64,000 bases of DNA from Porphyra umbilicalis (lineage: Eukaryota; Rhodophyta; Bangiophyceae; Bangiales; Bangiaceae): NCBI GenBank assembly GCA_002049455.2, contig KV918817.1, positions 58,962-122,961 of the forward strand, read 5' to 3'. The notes under the pieces were generated by a model that searched no databases, was not told the origin of the DNA, and was given only the letters and a program-made list of their open reading frames with translations. Below are positions 11,787 to 23,174 of the stretch, in pieces. The position numbers and the translations under genes were made by a program. Positions within the stretch are counted from its first letter, which is position 1. Every line of letters begins with the position of its first letter.

Positions 11787-14700
11787 ATGGCGGGGGGTGG
11801 TTTTGGGCCCGATCGGGCCCGGGTCGCGGCTGTAGCGGGGGTGGTGATGGCGATGGTCGACGCGGCGGCGGGCTACCGCGGAAAGGTAGCCTGCTTTGAA
11901 TTGTTGGGTTTGGTATTGGCCGAAATTTCGGCCAATGGGGTGGCCGTGTTAGCGGGGCCGGACGTAGATAGCGCGGTTACGGGCGTAACCGCGCCCGTCT
12001 TGCCGGCGCCGCTTCGGGTTAGGGGGGGGGGGCACCTTCCTCCTCCCCCGACACGGGGGTTCCCGTCGGCGCCGGGGGGGGGACCCCCGCGCCACGACAG
12101 GGGGGTGTCCCCCGCGTCTTCCTGCCGAGGGCGGTGTCTCTGCGGCCGGCGGTGCCGGCGCGGCGGCGGTCGCGGTGCCTTTTGCGGCGGTTCCTGGGCG
12201 GGGCGCGGCGCGCGTTTCTGTCCCTGGCGGCTGCCTGGTGCCCCCCCCCCCGGTTTTGGACCTGGGGCGGGCGGGGCGGTCCCTTCCCCCCCCTCGGCGG
12301 TGTCGGCGGGGGGGGGAGCTGTTTCCCCCTCTGGGGCGGGCGGCGGTCGGCCGGCCGGCCGCCGCCCCAACGTTTGCCCCTGCTTCTGCCCTTCCTGGCG
12401 GTCGGCGCGGCGGTGCTCTTCCTTCTGTCGGCCAAGGTAACGACGGTGCACACCCTCGGAGCGGTCAAGACGGACGGCAAGTTGGCGGCCAAGGTCGTGT
12501 CGGGGGGGGTGCGGGTGGTGTCGGTGCGCGTGTTGACGGGGGGGGTGCTGTCGGTGTGGGTGCGGCGGGGGGTGTTGGTGTTGCCCCCGCGTCGGCGGGG
12601 GCTGCTCCCCCCTCTTCTGCTGCTGCTCCCCCTGCAGGGGGGGCATGGACCGTGGTGGTTCGTGGTGGGCGTCGGCGTGGGGGTGGACGTGGGGGTGCGG
12701 GGGTGGCTGCCGCTGGCGGGGTTGCCGGTGCTGCAGCAGCACTGCCGGCTGCCCCGCCTGTGGGTGGTCGCCCTGCCCCCCTGTCGCCGCCGCGCCGGGG
12801 CACCGTGCACCGCTGACGCCGGCGGAGCGGGCGGCGCGGGCCGCCGCTTTCCTGACGCGTGCGCGGCCGCGCGCGGGGGCGTTGGTCGCCCTCGAGACAA
12901 TTTATGTCTCGGGGGTGAACCGGGACGCCCCCGCCCAGCGCCTGCGCGGGGAGCTGGCGGACCTGACGGGCGTCCACGTGCATAGCATCGTGGACGTCCG
13001 TCGGGTCGGCGCGGCCACCGCGGTCACCCTGACGGCGACCGGGGTGGCCGCGTTCACCGCGGCCCTGGGGGTCGGCGCCGCGGCGGGTGTTCTGACCCTG
13101 CTGCCGGGCGCCGACCCCTGGTCCCCCGCGTTTCTGGGGCCGCGGCGGCGCGCCCAGCTGCCGGGCGCCGCCGCGGCGGCGGAGGCGGTCTCGCGTTGCC
13201 GCCGCCGCCTCACCGACCAGGTGGCGGAGGTGGCGACGCGGGCGGCCATGCCCGCCCACCTGCGTGCGTCGCTGGCGGCCCATTATCGGGCCGACCTAGC
13301 GGCGCACGCTGGTGCTGGGGGGGTGGCCGCCGCATCGTCGGCGGCCGCCCGGGGTGTTTCCGGCGCAGCGGCGGCGGCAGCGACAGCCGGCGCCGCCGCC
13401 AATTTGGCGGGCGGGGGTGCTGCGGCGTCAGCCGCCGCGCATCCCGCCGCGTTTCCGCCCCCGCCCGGCCACGTGTCGGCCCCGGGGGCGGCGGCGGCCG
13501 ACGTTTCCACGCCGGGGGCGGCCGTCGCGACGACGACGGCCACCCCCGGCGATTCCGCCATTGTGGCGGCGGCTACCGCCGCCGCAGCCGCAATTTCTGC
13601 GGGTGGGTGCGCCGTTGCGGCCACCGCCGCGGCCCCCGCTTCCTCTCCGTCCCCCCCCGGCCACGTGTCGACCCCGATGGTGGGGGGGGACGACATTGTC
13701 ATGTCGGAGGGGGACGGCGCGACGCCGGCGGCTTCCCCTGGCGTTTCCGCCGCGTCGGTGGCGGTCGCCGCCGCCGACGCCGCAATTTCCGCGGGTGGGG
13801 GTGCGGCGGCGTCCGCCGCCGCGCCCCCCATTGCTCCCCCCCCCCCCCGGCCACGTGTCGGCCCTGGCGGCGGGGGAGGACGCTGCCCCCGCATGTGGGG
13901 CGGCCGCCGCGTCGGCGGCGGCCAACCCCGGCGGTTCCGTGGGGTCGGCGGCGGCATTCGCCGCCGCCGCCGCAAATTCGGCTGGCAGGGGTCACCCGCC
14001 CGCCGCCGTGTCGCCGCCAGCGCCCGCCTTTTTCGCTGGGGGGGGGGCACGCGTGGTCGCGGCCGCCCCCGAGGCCAACTCGCCGGGGTTGGCGGCGGCA
14101 CCTGCCGCCGCCGCAGCACTTTCGGCCGGCGGGGGTCACACAATAACCCCCGCCGCGCCTATTGCTGCTACTGCGCCCCCTCGGCGCCCTGCGGTGGCCC
14201 TTGCGGCGGCCGACACGGGTGTTTCTGCGTCGGCGGTGGACTCCGCAATGGACATATCGTCCGATGCGGAGCCCGCCGCCGCCGCGGTTCCCCCCGGCGC
14301 TCCACCGCCACCTGCCCCCACGCCGGCTGGCGGTGGACCGCCCTGTGTCCCCCCCACCCCCACAGCGGCCCAAAAGCCTGCCGCGGCCGCGCCCTCTCCC
14401 GGGGAGGGGTCTCCCAACCCCCCCCCGCCAAGAAGGCGCGCCGCCGCCGGTCGGGCCGCCGCTCAGCGGCGTCGTCGCCGCCGGCCGCGCCCGCCGAAGC
14501 GGCGTTTGGCCTGGCGGTCGACGACGCCATGGCGGCGGCCACGGCGGCTGCCGCCCCCGTCGTCTCGGCGCCCGCACTGCCCCCGGCGGGGGTTGTGCCC
14601 CCCCCCCCACCCTGCACGCGTCTACCCCGTGGCCCACCGCCGGGATGGCGCTGTCGGCGGCGGGGGCTGCCACGCCCGCTGCCGCGGCGGCCGTGCCTCT

Positions 14701-15217
14701 TCCCTCTGCGCGGTGTTCCGCGGCGGGTGGGGGGCCTGCCGCCGCCGCGCGCTCGCGCCGTGGCGCGTCGGCGGGGGGGGGGCCCGGGGGTGGCCAAGCG
14801 CCGCGCCCGCACCACCCCGGCCGGGCTGGCGCGGGCACTCGTCGCGGCCGGCCACGGCCTGCTGCCTGCCGGCCCCTCGGTGTCCCCGTCGGCGGGGGGG
14901 GTGGCCGCCACCGGTGTGGCAGCCTCCGCTGCCCCCCTGCCCCCTGTGCCCTCAGCTGTCGGGGGGGGGCTGCCCCCCTGCCCTCCCCTCTTACTGTGGC
15001 GGCTGGCCAACCCCTGGCATTTGCCGGGGGGTCGGCCGCCGGCACGTCCACGGGGGTGGCCGCGGCCGCGGAATCCCCCGCGCCTGCCCCCCCGTCGTCG
15101 CCCCCACCCGCTGCTGCCGCCACGGCGCCGGAGGGCGCCGCGCCGGCCGCCCCGCCGCCCTCGCCCACCACACCTGGGGGGGACCCGGCCGTTGCCGCCG
15201 CGCGTCGCCATGAGTGA
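11787..15217 (+). pseudogene. E3 ORF1 (RRM-like nucleic-acid-binding protein)
   Basis: The predicted product starts MAGGGFGPDRARVAAVAGVV. The RRM-like block IYVSGVNRDAPAQRLRGEL...SIVDVRRVGAATAVTLT lies at about 12,893-13,040, followed by a long Ala/Pro-rich region. A basic cluster KKARRRRSGRR lies near 14,427-14,460 and the product ends AAARRHE-stop at 15,217. By analogy with LINE ORF1 proteins it would bind element RNA in a ribonucleoprotein. The frame that carries the RRM-like block is open from 12,645 to 16,613, but the conserved C-terminus is in another frame. At least two frame changes are therefore needed, and all fall in C- or G-rich runs. These may be real decay, sequencing error or slippage. 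Confidence 0.6.
11805..11994 (+). other. Hairpin-rich 5' leader of E3
   Basis: Four inverted repeats follow one another: GGGCCCGATCGGGCCC (11,805-11,820); GGCTACC/GGTAGCC (11,871-11,891, 7-nt loop); a 22-nt perfect palindrome centred on GAAATTTC (11,915-11,936); and GCGCGGTTACG/CGTAACCGCGC with a 2-nt loop (11,971-11,994). The same block occurs in E2 (from about 2,868) and E4 (from about 19,943). It overlaps the first codons of ORF1. R2-type LINEs often carry a self-cleaving or structured 5' RNA; whether this is one cannot be judged by eye. Confidence 0.65.
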
Positions 15218-18200
15218 CGACGCGCGGGGCGGCGGCGCCAATGACGCCGCGGGTGGCTCTTCCCCCGCGGTGGCGTCGGCGGCCGCGTCGCCCCCCACTC
15301 GTCCCGCTTCAGCGCGGAGGTGTCGGGGGGGCTCGGGCGACGCCGGCTGCTGGCGCCGCCGGCCGTCGCCGAGGGGGGGACGCTGGGCCGCGGGGGGGGT
15401 GCTCGGGGTGGCTGGTGCGCGGGTTGTCTGCCCCGTGCCGGGGTGTGGTGCGGTTTTGGCGGGGGGGGTCGCGTGCCCGGGTGGGCTGACGCACCTCCAC
15501 CGCCACCACCTCTTGCGGGAGATTCCCGCAGCGGTGGTGGCGGCGCTTCACCTGGAGGGGTGTCGGTGGTGTTCCCGCCCGTTTGGTGCGGCGGCGGGGA
15601 GACGCGGGCGCTCGGCTCTCTCGTATCACGAGCCGCAGTGCCCGCTGAACCCCCGCCGCCGGGGGGGGCGGGTGACCGCGAGCGGTGCCGCGGGGGGGGG
15701 GGGGGGTGCGCTTTCTGCCGGTGGCGCTTCGGCGCCGTGTGCGGCGGGGGGGCGGCGTCTTTTCGACAACGACCCCCCCGCGTGGGAGGCGGCGCGGGCA
15801 GAGTTTCTGCTCCGCGTCGCCCCCCCCGACGCCGACTGGGCGCCGCTGGTGGCGTCGGGTGCCCGCACTGCGGCCCACGTCCCGGCGGCGCTGGAGGGCG
15901 CGTGGCGCGCCCTGTGCGGCGACGCCCTCGACTGGGCGCGCCGGGTGCCGGAGCAGCGGCTAGCCTGGCTTTGGCTGCTGCTGCTCCCCACCCTCGCCCT
16001 CCACGTGCCGGGACGGCCGGCGGCGGATGGCGCCCGCCGCCGCTGTCGCACGCCGCCCGCGCGGCGGCGCTTTGGACGGCGACTTTGTCGCCGTCCTGCG
16101 GACCGCAACGCGGGGGTGTGGCGTCCGCCTCGGGGGGGCGCGGCTGTGCGGCGGGGGGGGGGGGGTCTGCTGCTGCGGGGGGTGAGGCGGGACGCCCCGC
16201 CTCCCCCGGCCGCCCGTCAGCGGCGCAGCGCCGCGCGCTGCGGCAGGCCGCCGTCGGGCGGCTCGGTGCCGCCGCGCGCTCGCTCGTCGCCGACGCGCCG
16301 GCGCCGCAGACGGGGGAGGTCTGGGAAAAGGCATGTCGCCTTTTCCCACCGGCCACCCCCCATCTGGCGACGCCGGGGCAGGTCGAGGAGGCTTTCGCCC
16401 CCGACCTGCGCGCCGCGGCGGCCTTCGGCGCCCGGCCAATGGCGGCGCGGGCGGCCACCCGCGAGGGGGTGGTGGCCGCCATCCGGGCGGCGCCACGGGG
16501 GAAGGCGCCTGGCCCGTCTGGCCTCCGCGTGGAGCACCTTTGGGCGCTCCATGGGGGGGGCGCGATGCTTTGGTGGGTGTTGTTTTGTTTTTGTCGGGGG
16601 CAGGCGCGGCTGAGCGCCTGCCCCCCGTCGCCGCACGCGCCCTGGCTGGCACGAACCTGCTCTTGCTGAGCAAGCCAGGGGGCGTGGGGGCGGACGGGCT
16701 GCCTGGGCTCCGCCCCATCGGCATGCCCGAGGTTTTGAGAAAGCTGGCCGCCACCGCACTCGCTCACGCGGTGCGGTCGGCGGCGGCGGCGCTTTTTGCG
16801 CCGCTCCAGCTGGGGGTGGGCGTGTCTAGCCCGTGCGAGCGCATCCTCCACGAGGTGCGCTCGCACGTGGCCGCCCACCCCACGCATGCGGTAGTCCAAC
16901 TGGACTACCGCAATGCGTTCAACCTCGTTTCCCGCACTGCCGCCGCCGCGGTGCTGGGCGCCGCCCTCCCCGCGTTGACCCCCTACCTGTGCTGGGTGTA
17001 CGGGGGGGACACGGGGGGGGCCATGCCTAGCGTCTACGGCTGGGCGGCGGCGGGGGACGAGGGGGGGGGGTGTGTGTGCCGGAGGGGGGGGTGCGGCGGG
17101 GCTGCCTCCCGCGTTGGGGGGGGGGGAGTGAGGTGACGGCGGGTGGCGCGCTGCCTGCGCCGCCGCCCCGCCGCCACGTGCTGCGGGCCGAGCGGGGTGC
17201 CCATCAAGGGGACCCCCTCGGCCCCCTCTTGCACGCCGCAGCGCTTTGGCTGGTGCTCCGCCGGCTGTCGGCGGAGCACCCCTCGCTGCTTGTCCGCGCC
17301 TACCACGACGATGTCGTCGTGGTGGGCGCGGCTCCGGCGCTGCGCACGCTCTTGGCGGACGCCGGCCGGCTCGGCGTCGCAATTAACGCCGAGCTGGCGC
17401 CCGCCAAGTGCGTCGCGTGGTCGCCGTCGGGGGGGTCGGCGCCGCCCGGGTGGGCGGCGCCTGGGTGACCGAGGGGGTGCAACAGTTTTTGTTCCCCTCG
17501 GCACCCCCGACTTCGTGTCGGCCGCCGTGCGTGCGCTGGTGGGGGAGCAGCGGCGGCTCACAGAGGCCATCGCCGCTCTCCCCCCCTCTGCGCTCCAGAC
17601 GCAGCTGTTACTGCTGCGTCTGTGTGCGGGCCCGCGAGCCAATTACTGGCTGCGGGCCCTGCCGCTCGAGGCGGGCGCTGAGCTCGCCTCGGCGGTGGAC
17701 CGCGACGCGGGGGATGTGCTCGCGCGTCTTCTGTGTGACGCGCGGGACCCCGCGTCGGTGCGGTCCGCCCTGCTCGCGCGCGCGGCGCTCCCCCCCGCGA
17801 TGGGGGGCTGGGCATAGGCGGGCGGACGCGAGTGGCGGCGCCTGCCGCCCTCGCGTCCTGGACCGACGCCTGCGCGCGGGGGTTTCATACTCCCCCGCGC
17901 TCCGCGACGTCGGCGCATGGCTGCGCGCCAGCTCGGCGGCGTCCGCCGGCTGGGTGGCGGACGCGCCCCCGTCGCCCGCCCCCCCTTCTCGCCGGCCCCG
18001 GTGGGGGGGGCTGCCGCTGCCCGCCCGCCCGACCGCTCCGGCGCGCGCCGCCGCGTGCCGCAGGGGGGGGGGGTGGGGGGTCCCGCTTTTCCGCCCCTGC
18101 GCTGGGGGTGGCCCCCAACCCCCGCGGCCGCCGCCGGCCGAGCGTGGGCTCGTCGGCCGCGGCGACGGGGTGTGCCGGTTTGGCGGCGGCGGGGTTCTCG

Positions 18201-19689
18201 TTTGCGGCGGGGCGCCACTTCTTGGGCGCCCCACCCCCTTCCACCGCCACCCCCGCCCGCACTCTGGTCGCTGGGGGTTCCGCGGCCGCGGCTTCACCGC
18301 CGGCCGCGCGCGGCGCCTCCCCCCCGCCGCCAAGCGTGCCCGGGTGCCGGGGGCGCCACGCGCGCGCTCCCCCGTGGTGTGGCTGGGGCACGACGACGTG
18401 CCCGTCGTGCCCCCGCCCCCACCGGCGTCCCCCCCGTCGCCCGCGCACCCCCCCCCCCCCCCCCCCCCCACCCCCGCCGTGCGCGCGCGCCGACCGCCGA
18501 GGAGGTTGCCCTGCGGGGCGACCTCCTCACGCTGCGTGACGCGGTGGCGTCCCTTTTTGTCGTCCCCCGTACGGGGACGCTGTGGGCGCCGCCGCCGCGC
18601 CCCCCCCGCCCCCCTGGCCCCCCTGTCGGCCTGCCTGGCGGCCGGCCGGACCCGCTGGCTAGCGGGCCGGCCGCCCCCACCCCCCCCCACCCTGCGGCGC
18701 CGCGGCGACCCCCAATCGCCCGGCCACCGGCCTACGCTGCCCGGCGCCGCACGTGCCCCCACATGGGAGGCACTTCTGGGGGAGGAGGCGGGGGGGTTGA
18801 GGTCCCAGCGGGACCTCTCCCTCCCCGTGCACGCCGCGGCCCGCGCGCGCCTTTTCGAGGGGCTGTCCCCCGAGGCGCGCGTGCGGCTCGCGGCGTGCCA
18901 CGGCCACGGCGCGGCCGCGTGGCTGTCGGCTTTGCCGACCCCGGGGGTGGCTGGGACGGCCATCCACGGGGCGGCCATGCGCACCGCCGTGCGCCTGTGG
19001 CTGGGGGCGCCGCCGCGCTCGGCACCGCCGCCGGCGTGGTGCAGCTGCCGGGCGGCGGTGACGCCCGACGGGTGCCACTTTCTGGGCACCTGTGCGGTGC
19101 AGCGCGGCCGCCGCCAGCGGCTGCACAACCACCTTGTGCACCTGCTGGCGGCGGCCCTGCGGCGGACGGGGGCGTGGGGGGATGTGGTGGTGGAGCGGGG
19201 CTTGGACGGGGCGCGCGCGCGGCTGCGGCCGGACCTGCGTGCCACCCGCCTGACCCGGGGGTGCGCACGTGGGGCGACGTGTCGGTGACGTGGCCGTCCA
19301 CCGACACGTTCGCGCGGCGGGTGGAGCGCGAGCCCCTGCGCGCGGTCCTGGCGGAGCTGCGGGAACGGGAAAAGGTACGCAAGTACGCTTCCTCCCTTCC
19401 CGCGGCTCCCCGACCGGATGCGTTCACCCCCCTGGTTTGGGAGGTGTTTGGGCGGATGGGGCCCCTCACTGCCACGTGGCTGAGGGAGGCTTTGGGGACG
19501 CCCGGCGGATCTTTGATCCGCCGGTCGTTCCTGACAGCTGCGTCGGTCGCCCTGTGGCGATCGAACGCCCGGGCTGTCGACGAGGGTTACACGAGTTGTT
19601 TTGGGACGGGTGACCCGCCGGGTGGTTCGGCGGAGGGGCGTTCGCGCCCTGGTGTGAATTCGGTGAATTCGGTGAGTATCTCCGACTGA
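15210..19689 (+). pseudogene. E3 ORF2 (C2H2 - RT - CCHC - REL)
   Basis: The ATG at 15,210 (MSDDARGGGAND) overlaps the ORF1 stop as ATGAGTGA. Visible parts are a C2H2-type finger CPVPGCGAVL...THLHRHH plus a second Cys pair CRWCSRPF and YHEPQC (15,428-15,650), used by R2-type proteins to bind target DNA. Next come RT blocks GKAPGPSGLRVEHLWAL, GLRPIGMPEVLRKLA, QLDYRNAFNLV (16,891-16,923), HQGDPLGPLL (about 17,205) and YHDDVVVVG (about 17,302). The C-terminal part has CSCRA...GCHFLGTC and RLRPDL (about 19,035-19,245), the zinc motif and restriction-like endonuclease. The stop is at 19,687. The open frame is long up to 16,613; later blocks are split over frames, with changes at G/C runs. Confidence 0.75.
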
Positions 19690-19748
19690 GGGGGTGAGAT
19701 CCCCCCGGATTTCGGTCACGGGAGTTGACCTCCCATAGCATAAAACAA

Positions 19749-19819
19749 GTGTAACTCAGTTGGGTTAGAGTGTGGTGCTAATAACGCCAAAGTCAAGGGT
19801 TCGAGCCCCTTCTCCGTTA
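19749..19819 (+). pseudogene. tRNA-Ile(AAU) lacking its first bases, between E3 and E4
   Basis: From GTGTAACTC onward this is a regular tRNA-Ile. The D-arm ACTC-AGTTGGGTTA-GAGT has normal length, the anticodon arm is TGGTG-CTAATAA-CGCCA, the T-arm is AAGGG-TTCGAGC-CCCTT, and the 3' acceptor is CTCCGTT plus A. The first four acceptor bases are replaced by the end of E3 (ACAA), so the acceptor stem cannot form fully. The internal A and B boxes are intact and T runs follow, so Pol III transcription is still conceivable. Confidence 0.8.
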
Positions 19820-19924
19820 CGGTGGTTCGTTTTTCGCCGTTTTTTGGTGTGCGGTTTGTTTTTCGCCGTTTTTGGGTGTGGGGTGGTTGGGGGGGTGTTG
19901 GGTCACCCCCCACGCTTTTGTTTC

Positions 19925-22900
19925 ATGGCGGGGGGTGGTTTTGGGCCCGATCGGGCCCGGGTCGCGGCTGTAGCGGGGGTGGTGATGGCGATGGTCGACG
20001 CGGCGGCGGGCTACCGCGGAAAGGTAGCCTGCTTTGAATTGTTGGGTTTGGTATTGGCCGAAATTTCGGCCAATGGGGTGGCCGTGTTAGCGGGGCCGGA
20101 CGTAGATAGCGCGGTTACGGGCGTAACCGCGCCCGTCTTGCCGGCGCCGCTTGGGTTAGGGGGGGGGGGCACCTTCCTCCTCCCCCGACACGGGGGTTCC
20201 CGTCGGCGCCGGGGGGGGGACCCCCGCGCCACGACGGGGGGTGTCCCCCGCGTCTTCCTGCCGCGGGCGGTGTCTCGGCGGCCGGCGGTGCCGGCGCGGC
20301 GGCGGTCGCGGTGCCTTTTGCGGCGGTTCCTGGGCGGGGCGCGGCGCGCGTTTCTGTCCCTGGCGGCTGCCTGGTGCCCCCCCCCCCGGTTTTGGACCTG
20401 GGGCGGGCGGGGCGGTCCCTTCCCCCCCCTCGGCGGTGTCGGCGGGGGGGGGAGCTGTTTCCCCCTCTGGGGCGGGCGGCGGTCGGCCGGCCGGCCGCCG
20501 CCCCAACTTTTGTTCCTGTTCTGCTCTTCCTGGCGGTCGGCGTGGCGGTGCTCTACCTCCGGCGGCCAAGGAACGGACGTGCACACCCTCGACTACCCAA
20601 GGACGTCAAGACGGCGGCCAAGGTCGTGTCGGGGGGGGTGCGGGTCGTGTCGGTGCGCGTGTTGGCGGGGGGGGTGCTGTCGGTGGGGTGGGTGGGCGGT
20701 GCTGGTGTGCCCCCGCGTCGGCGGGGGTGCTCCCCCCGTTGCTGCATCTGCTCCCCCTGCCGGGGGGGCATGGACCTTGTTGTCCGTGGTGGGCGACGGC
20801 GTGGGGGTGGACGTGGGGGTGCAGGGTGGCTGCCGCTGGCGGGGATGCCGGTGCTGCCGCGCACCGCCGGCTGCCCTGCCTGTGGGCGGTCGCCCTGCCC
20901 CCCCTGTCGCCGCCGCGCCGGGGCATCAGCCCCGCTGTCGCCGGCGGAGCGGGCGGCGCGTGCCGCCGCGTTCTGTCCGCGCGCGGCCGCGCGCGGGGGC
21001 GTTGGTCGCCCTCGAGACAATTATGTCTCGGGGGTGAACCGGGACGCCCCCGCCCAGCGCCTGCGCGGGGAGCTGGCGGACCTGACGGGCGTCCACGTGC
21101 ATAGCATCGTGGACGTCCGTCGGGTCGGCGCGGCCACCGCGGTCACCCTGACGGCGACCGGGGTGGCCGCGTTTGTCGCGGCCCTGGGGGTCGGCGCCGC
21201 GGCGGGTGTTCTGACCCTGCTGCCGGGCGCCGACCCCTGGTCCCCCGCGTTTCTGGGGCCGCGGCGGCGCTCCAGCTGACGGGCGCCGCCGCGGCGGCGG
21301 AGGCGGTCTCGCGTTGCCGCCGCCGCCTGACCGACCAGGTGGCGGAGGTGGCGACGCGGACGGCCATGCCCCCCCTGCGTGCGTCGCTGGCGGCCCATTT
21401 AGGGCCGACCTAGCGGCGCACGCTGGTGCTGGGGGGGTGGCCGCCGCGTCGTCGGCGGCCGCCCGCGGCGGTCTGGCGCCGGGCGGCGGTCGCGGCCGCC
21501 AGCGCTGCCGCCAATTTGGCGGGCGGGGGTGCTGCGGCGGTTGCCGCCGCAATCCCGCCGCCGTTGCGCCGCCGCCCGGCCACGTGTCGGGCCCGGGGGC
21601 GGCGGCGGCCGACGTTTTTGCGCCGGGGGCGGCCGTCGCGACGACGACGGCCACCCCCGGCGATTCTGCCGATTGGTGGCTGCCACCGCGGCCGCCGCCG
21701 CAATTTCGCGGGAGGGGGACGCGGCGTCCACCGCCGCGCCCCCCGCCGTCATCCCCCTCCCCCCGGCCACGTGTCGGCCTGGTGGCGGGGGGGGCGACGT
21801 TTTTGCGTCGGCGGCCGCCGCCGCGTCGACGGCGGCCACCCAAGCCGGTCTGCCGCGTCGGTGGCGGCCGCCGCAGCCGTCGCCGCAATTTCCGCGGGTG
21901 AGGGCGCCGCGGCGTCCACCGCCGCGCCCCCCGCTGCTTCCCCGCCCCTCCCGGGTCACGAGTCGACCCCGGTGGGGGCGGGGGACGACGTTGTCATGGC
22001 GGCGGCGGCCGCCGCGACGCCGGTGGCCACCCCGGCTCTTCGGCCGCGTCGGTGGCCGCCGCCGCCGCTGCCGCCGCAATTTCCGCTGGTGGGGTGGGCG
22101 CGGCGCCCCACCGCGCCGTCCGCTCCCGTCCTGCCCCCCCCCGGTCTGGGGCTGCGGCCTGGGCGCGCGACCGGGGGCGTCCGCGTCGGCGGTGGGCTCG
22201 GCGATGGACTTGTCGTCCGACGCCGTTCCCGCCGCCGGCGCGCCGCCCGCCGCCGCCGCGTCGCCAACGGCGACCGCGGCGTCAGCCGCCGAGCCCCCCT
22301 GCCCGCTGGCTCTCCCGTGGCTGTGCCGCCGCCCCCGCTGCTGCCGCCCCGCCCCTGGGCGGGCCGCCGGCCCGCCCCCGCCCAAAAAGGCCCGCCGCCG
22401 CCGGTCTGGCCGGCGGTCGGGGGCGTCGCCGACGTCTGCCGCGCCCGCCGAAGAGGCGTTCGGCATGGCCGTCGACGACGCCCTCGCCGCGGCCAACGCG
22501 GCGGCGGGCCAAGGCGCATCAGCGTCCGCCCCGCCCCCTGTGGCGGCTGTCGCCCTTCCCTCCGCCTCGCTCGGGTCCTCCGCGCCGCCGACCGCCGCCG
22601 CTGCGGTGGCGGCGGCGGCGAGCGCCACGTCGGCCGCTGCCGGGGTGCTGCCGCCGCCGACGGCGGGGACGCCGCGCGCGGTGGCGGCGCTGCCGCCGCC
22701 ACGCGAGCGCGGCGTGGACTGTCGGCGGGGGGTGGTCCGGGTGTCGCAAAGCGACGCACCCGAACCACCCCGGCCGGGTTGGCGCGCGCGCTTGCCGCCG
22801 CGGCGGCAGCTTGCTGCGTGGCGCCGTCTCGCTGCCGCCGCCGGCTGGGCGGGGTGCGGCCGCCGCGGCTGCCGCCCCCTCCCCTCCTGTGCCCGCTGCG

Positions 22901-23174
22901 GCGGATGGGGCAGCTGCCCCCTCCTCACCCCCACCTGTTGTGGCGTGCGGCCCCCCCCCTGGACCTGATGGGGGGACGGTCGCCGCTTCGCCGGCGGGGC
23001 TGCCCGAGGGGGCCCAGCCTGTCGGGCTGCCCCGCCGTCGCCGCCGCCGCCGGCGGCCGTCGACGCTGCTGTCGCGGCCGCCACGGCGGCTGCGCCGCCC
23101 CCTCGCCCACTACCCCCGGTCCCTCGACACCGGGGGGGGTGGCTGATGTTGCCGCCGCGCGTCGTCATGATTGA
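19925..23174 (+). pseudogene. E4 ORF1 (RRM-like)
   Basis: It shows the same start MAGGGFGPDRARV and the same RRM-like block (YVSGVNRDAPAQRLRGEL..., about 21,022-21,160). The Ala/Pro-rich body is long, with a basic patch KKARRRRSGRRSG near 22,385-22,420, and the end is AAARRHD-stop at 23,174. The Ala/Pro-rich body is much less like E3 than the leader is, as expected for a fast-changing linker. Several frame changes occur, again at G/C runs. Confidence 0.6.

Larger units (their letters stand above)
11677..19748 (+). mobile_element. E3: full-length tRNA-Ile-associated LINE (about 8.07 kb)
   Basis: The element fills the space between two tRNA-Ile sequences in the same orientation. Its order is: leader with T runs and four strong hairpins (11,805-11,994), ORF1 (11,787-15,217), ORF2 (15,210-19,689), then a 3' UTR with two hairpins at 19,690-19,706 and 19,720-19,734. 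After CATAAAACAA the tRNA resumes at GTGTAACTC. The C2H2 - RT - CCHC - REL order identifies an R2/NeSL/CRE-type site-specific LINE. Its 3' UTR differs in sequence from E1 and E4, and its junction with the tRNA lies further upstream, in the acceptor strand. Confidence 0.85.

Noticed and set aside
13699-17382. 1,227-residue minus-strand frame opposite E3
   Set aside because: Shadow of the plus-strand ORFs; no domain, same composition artefact.
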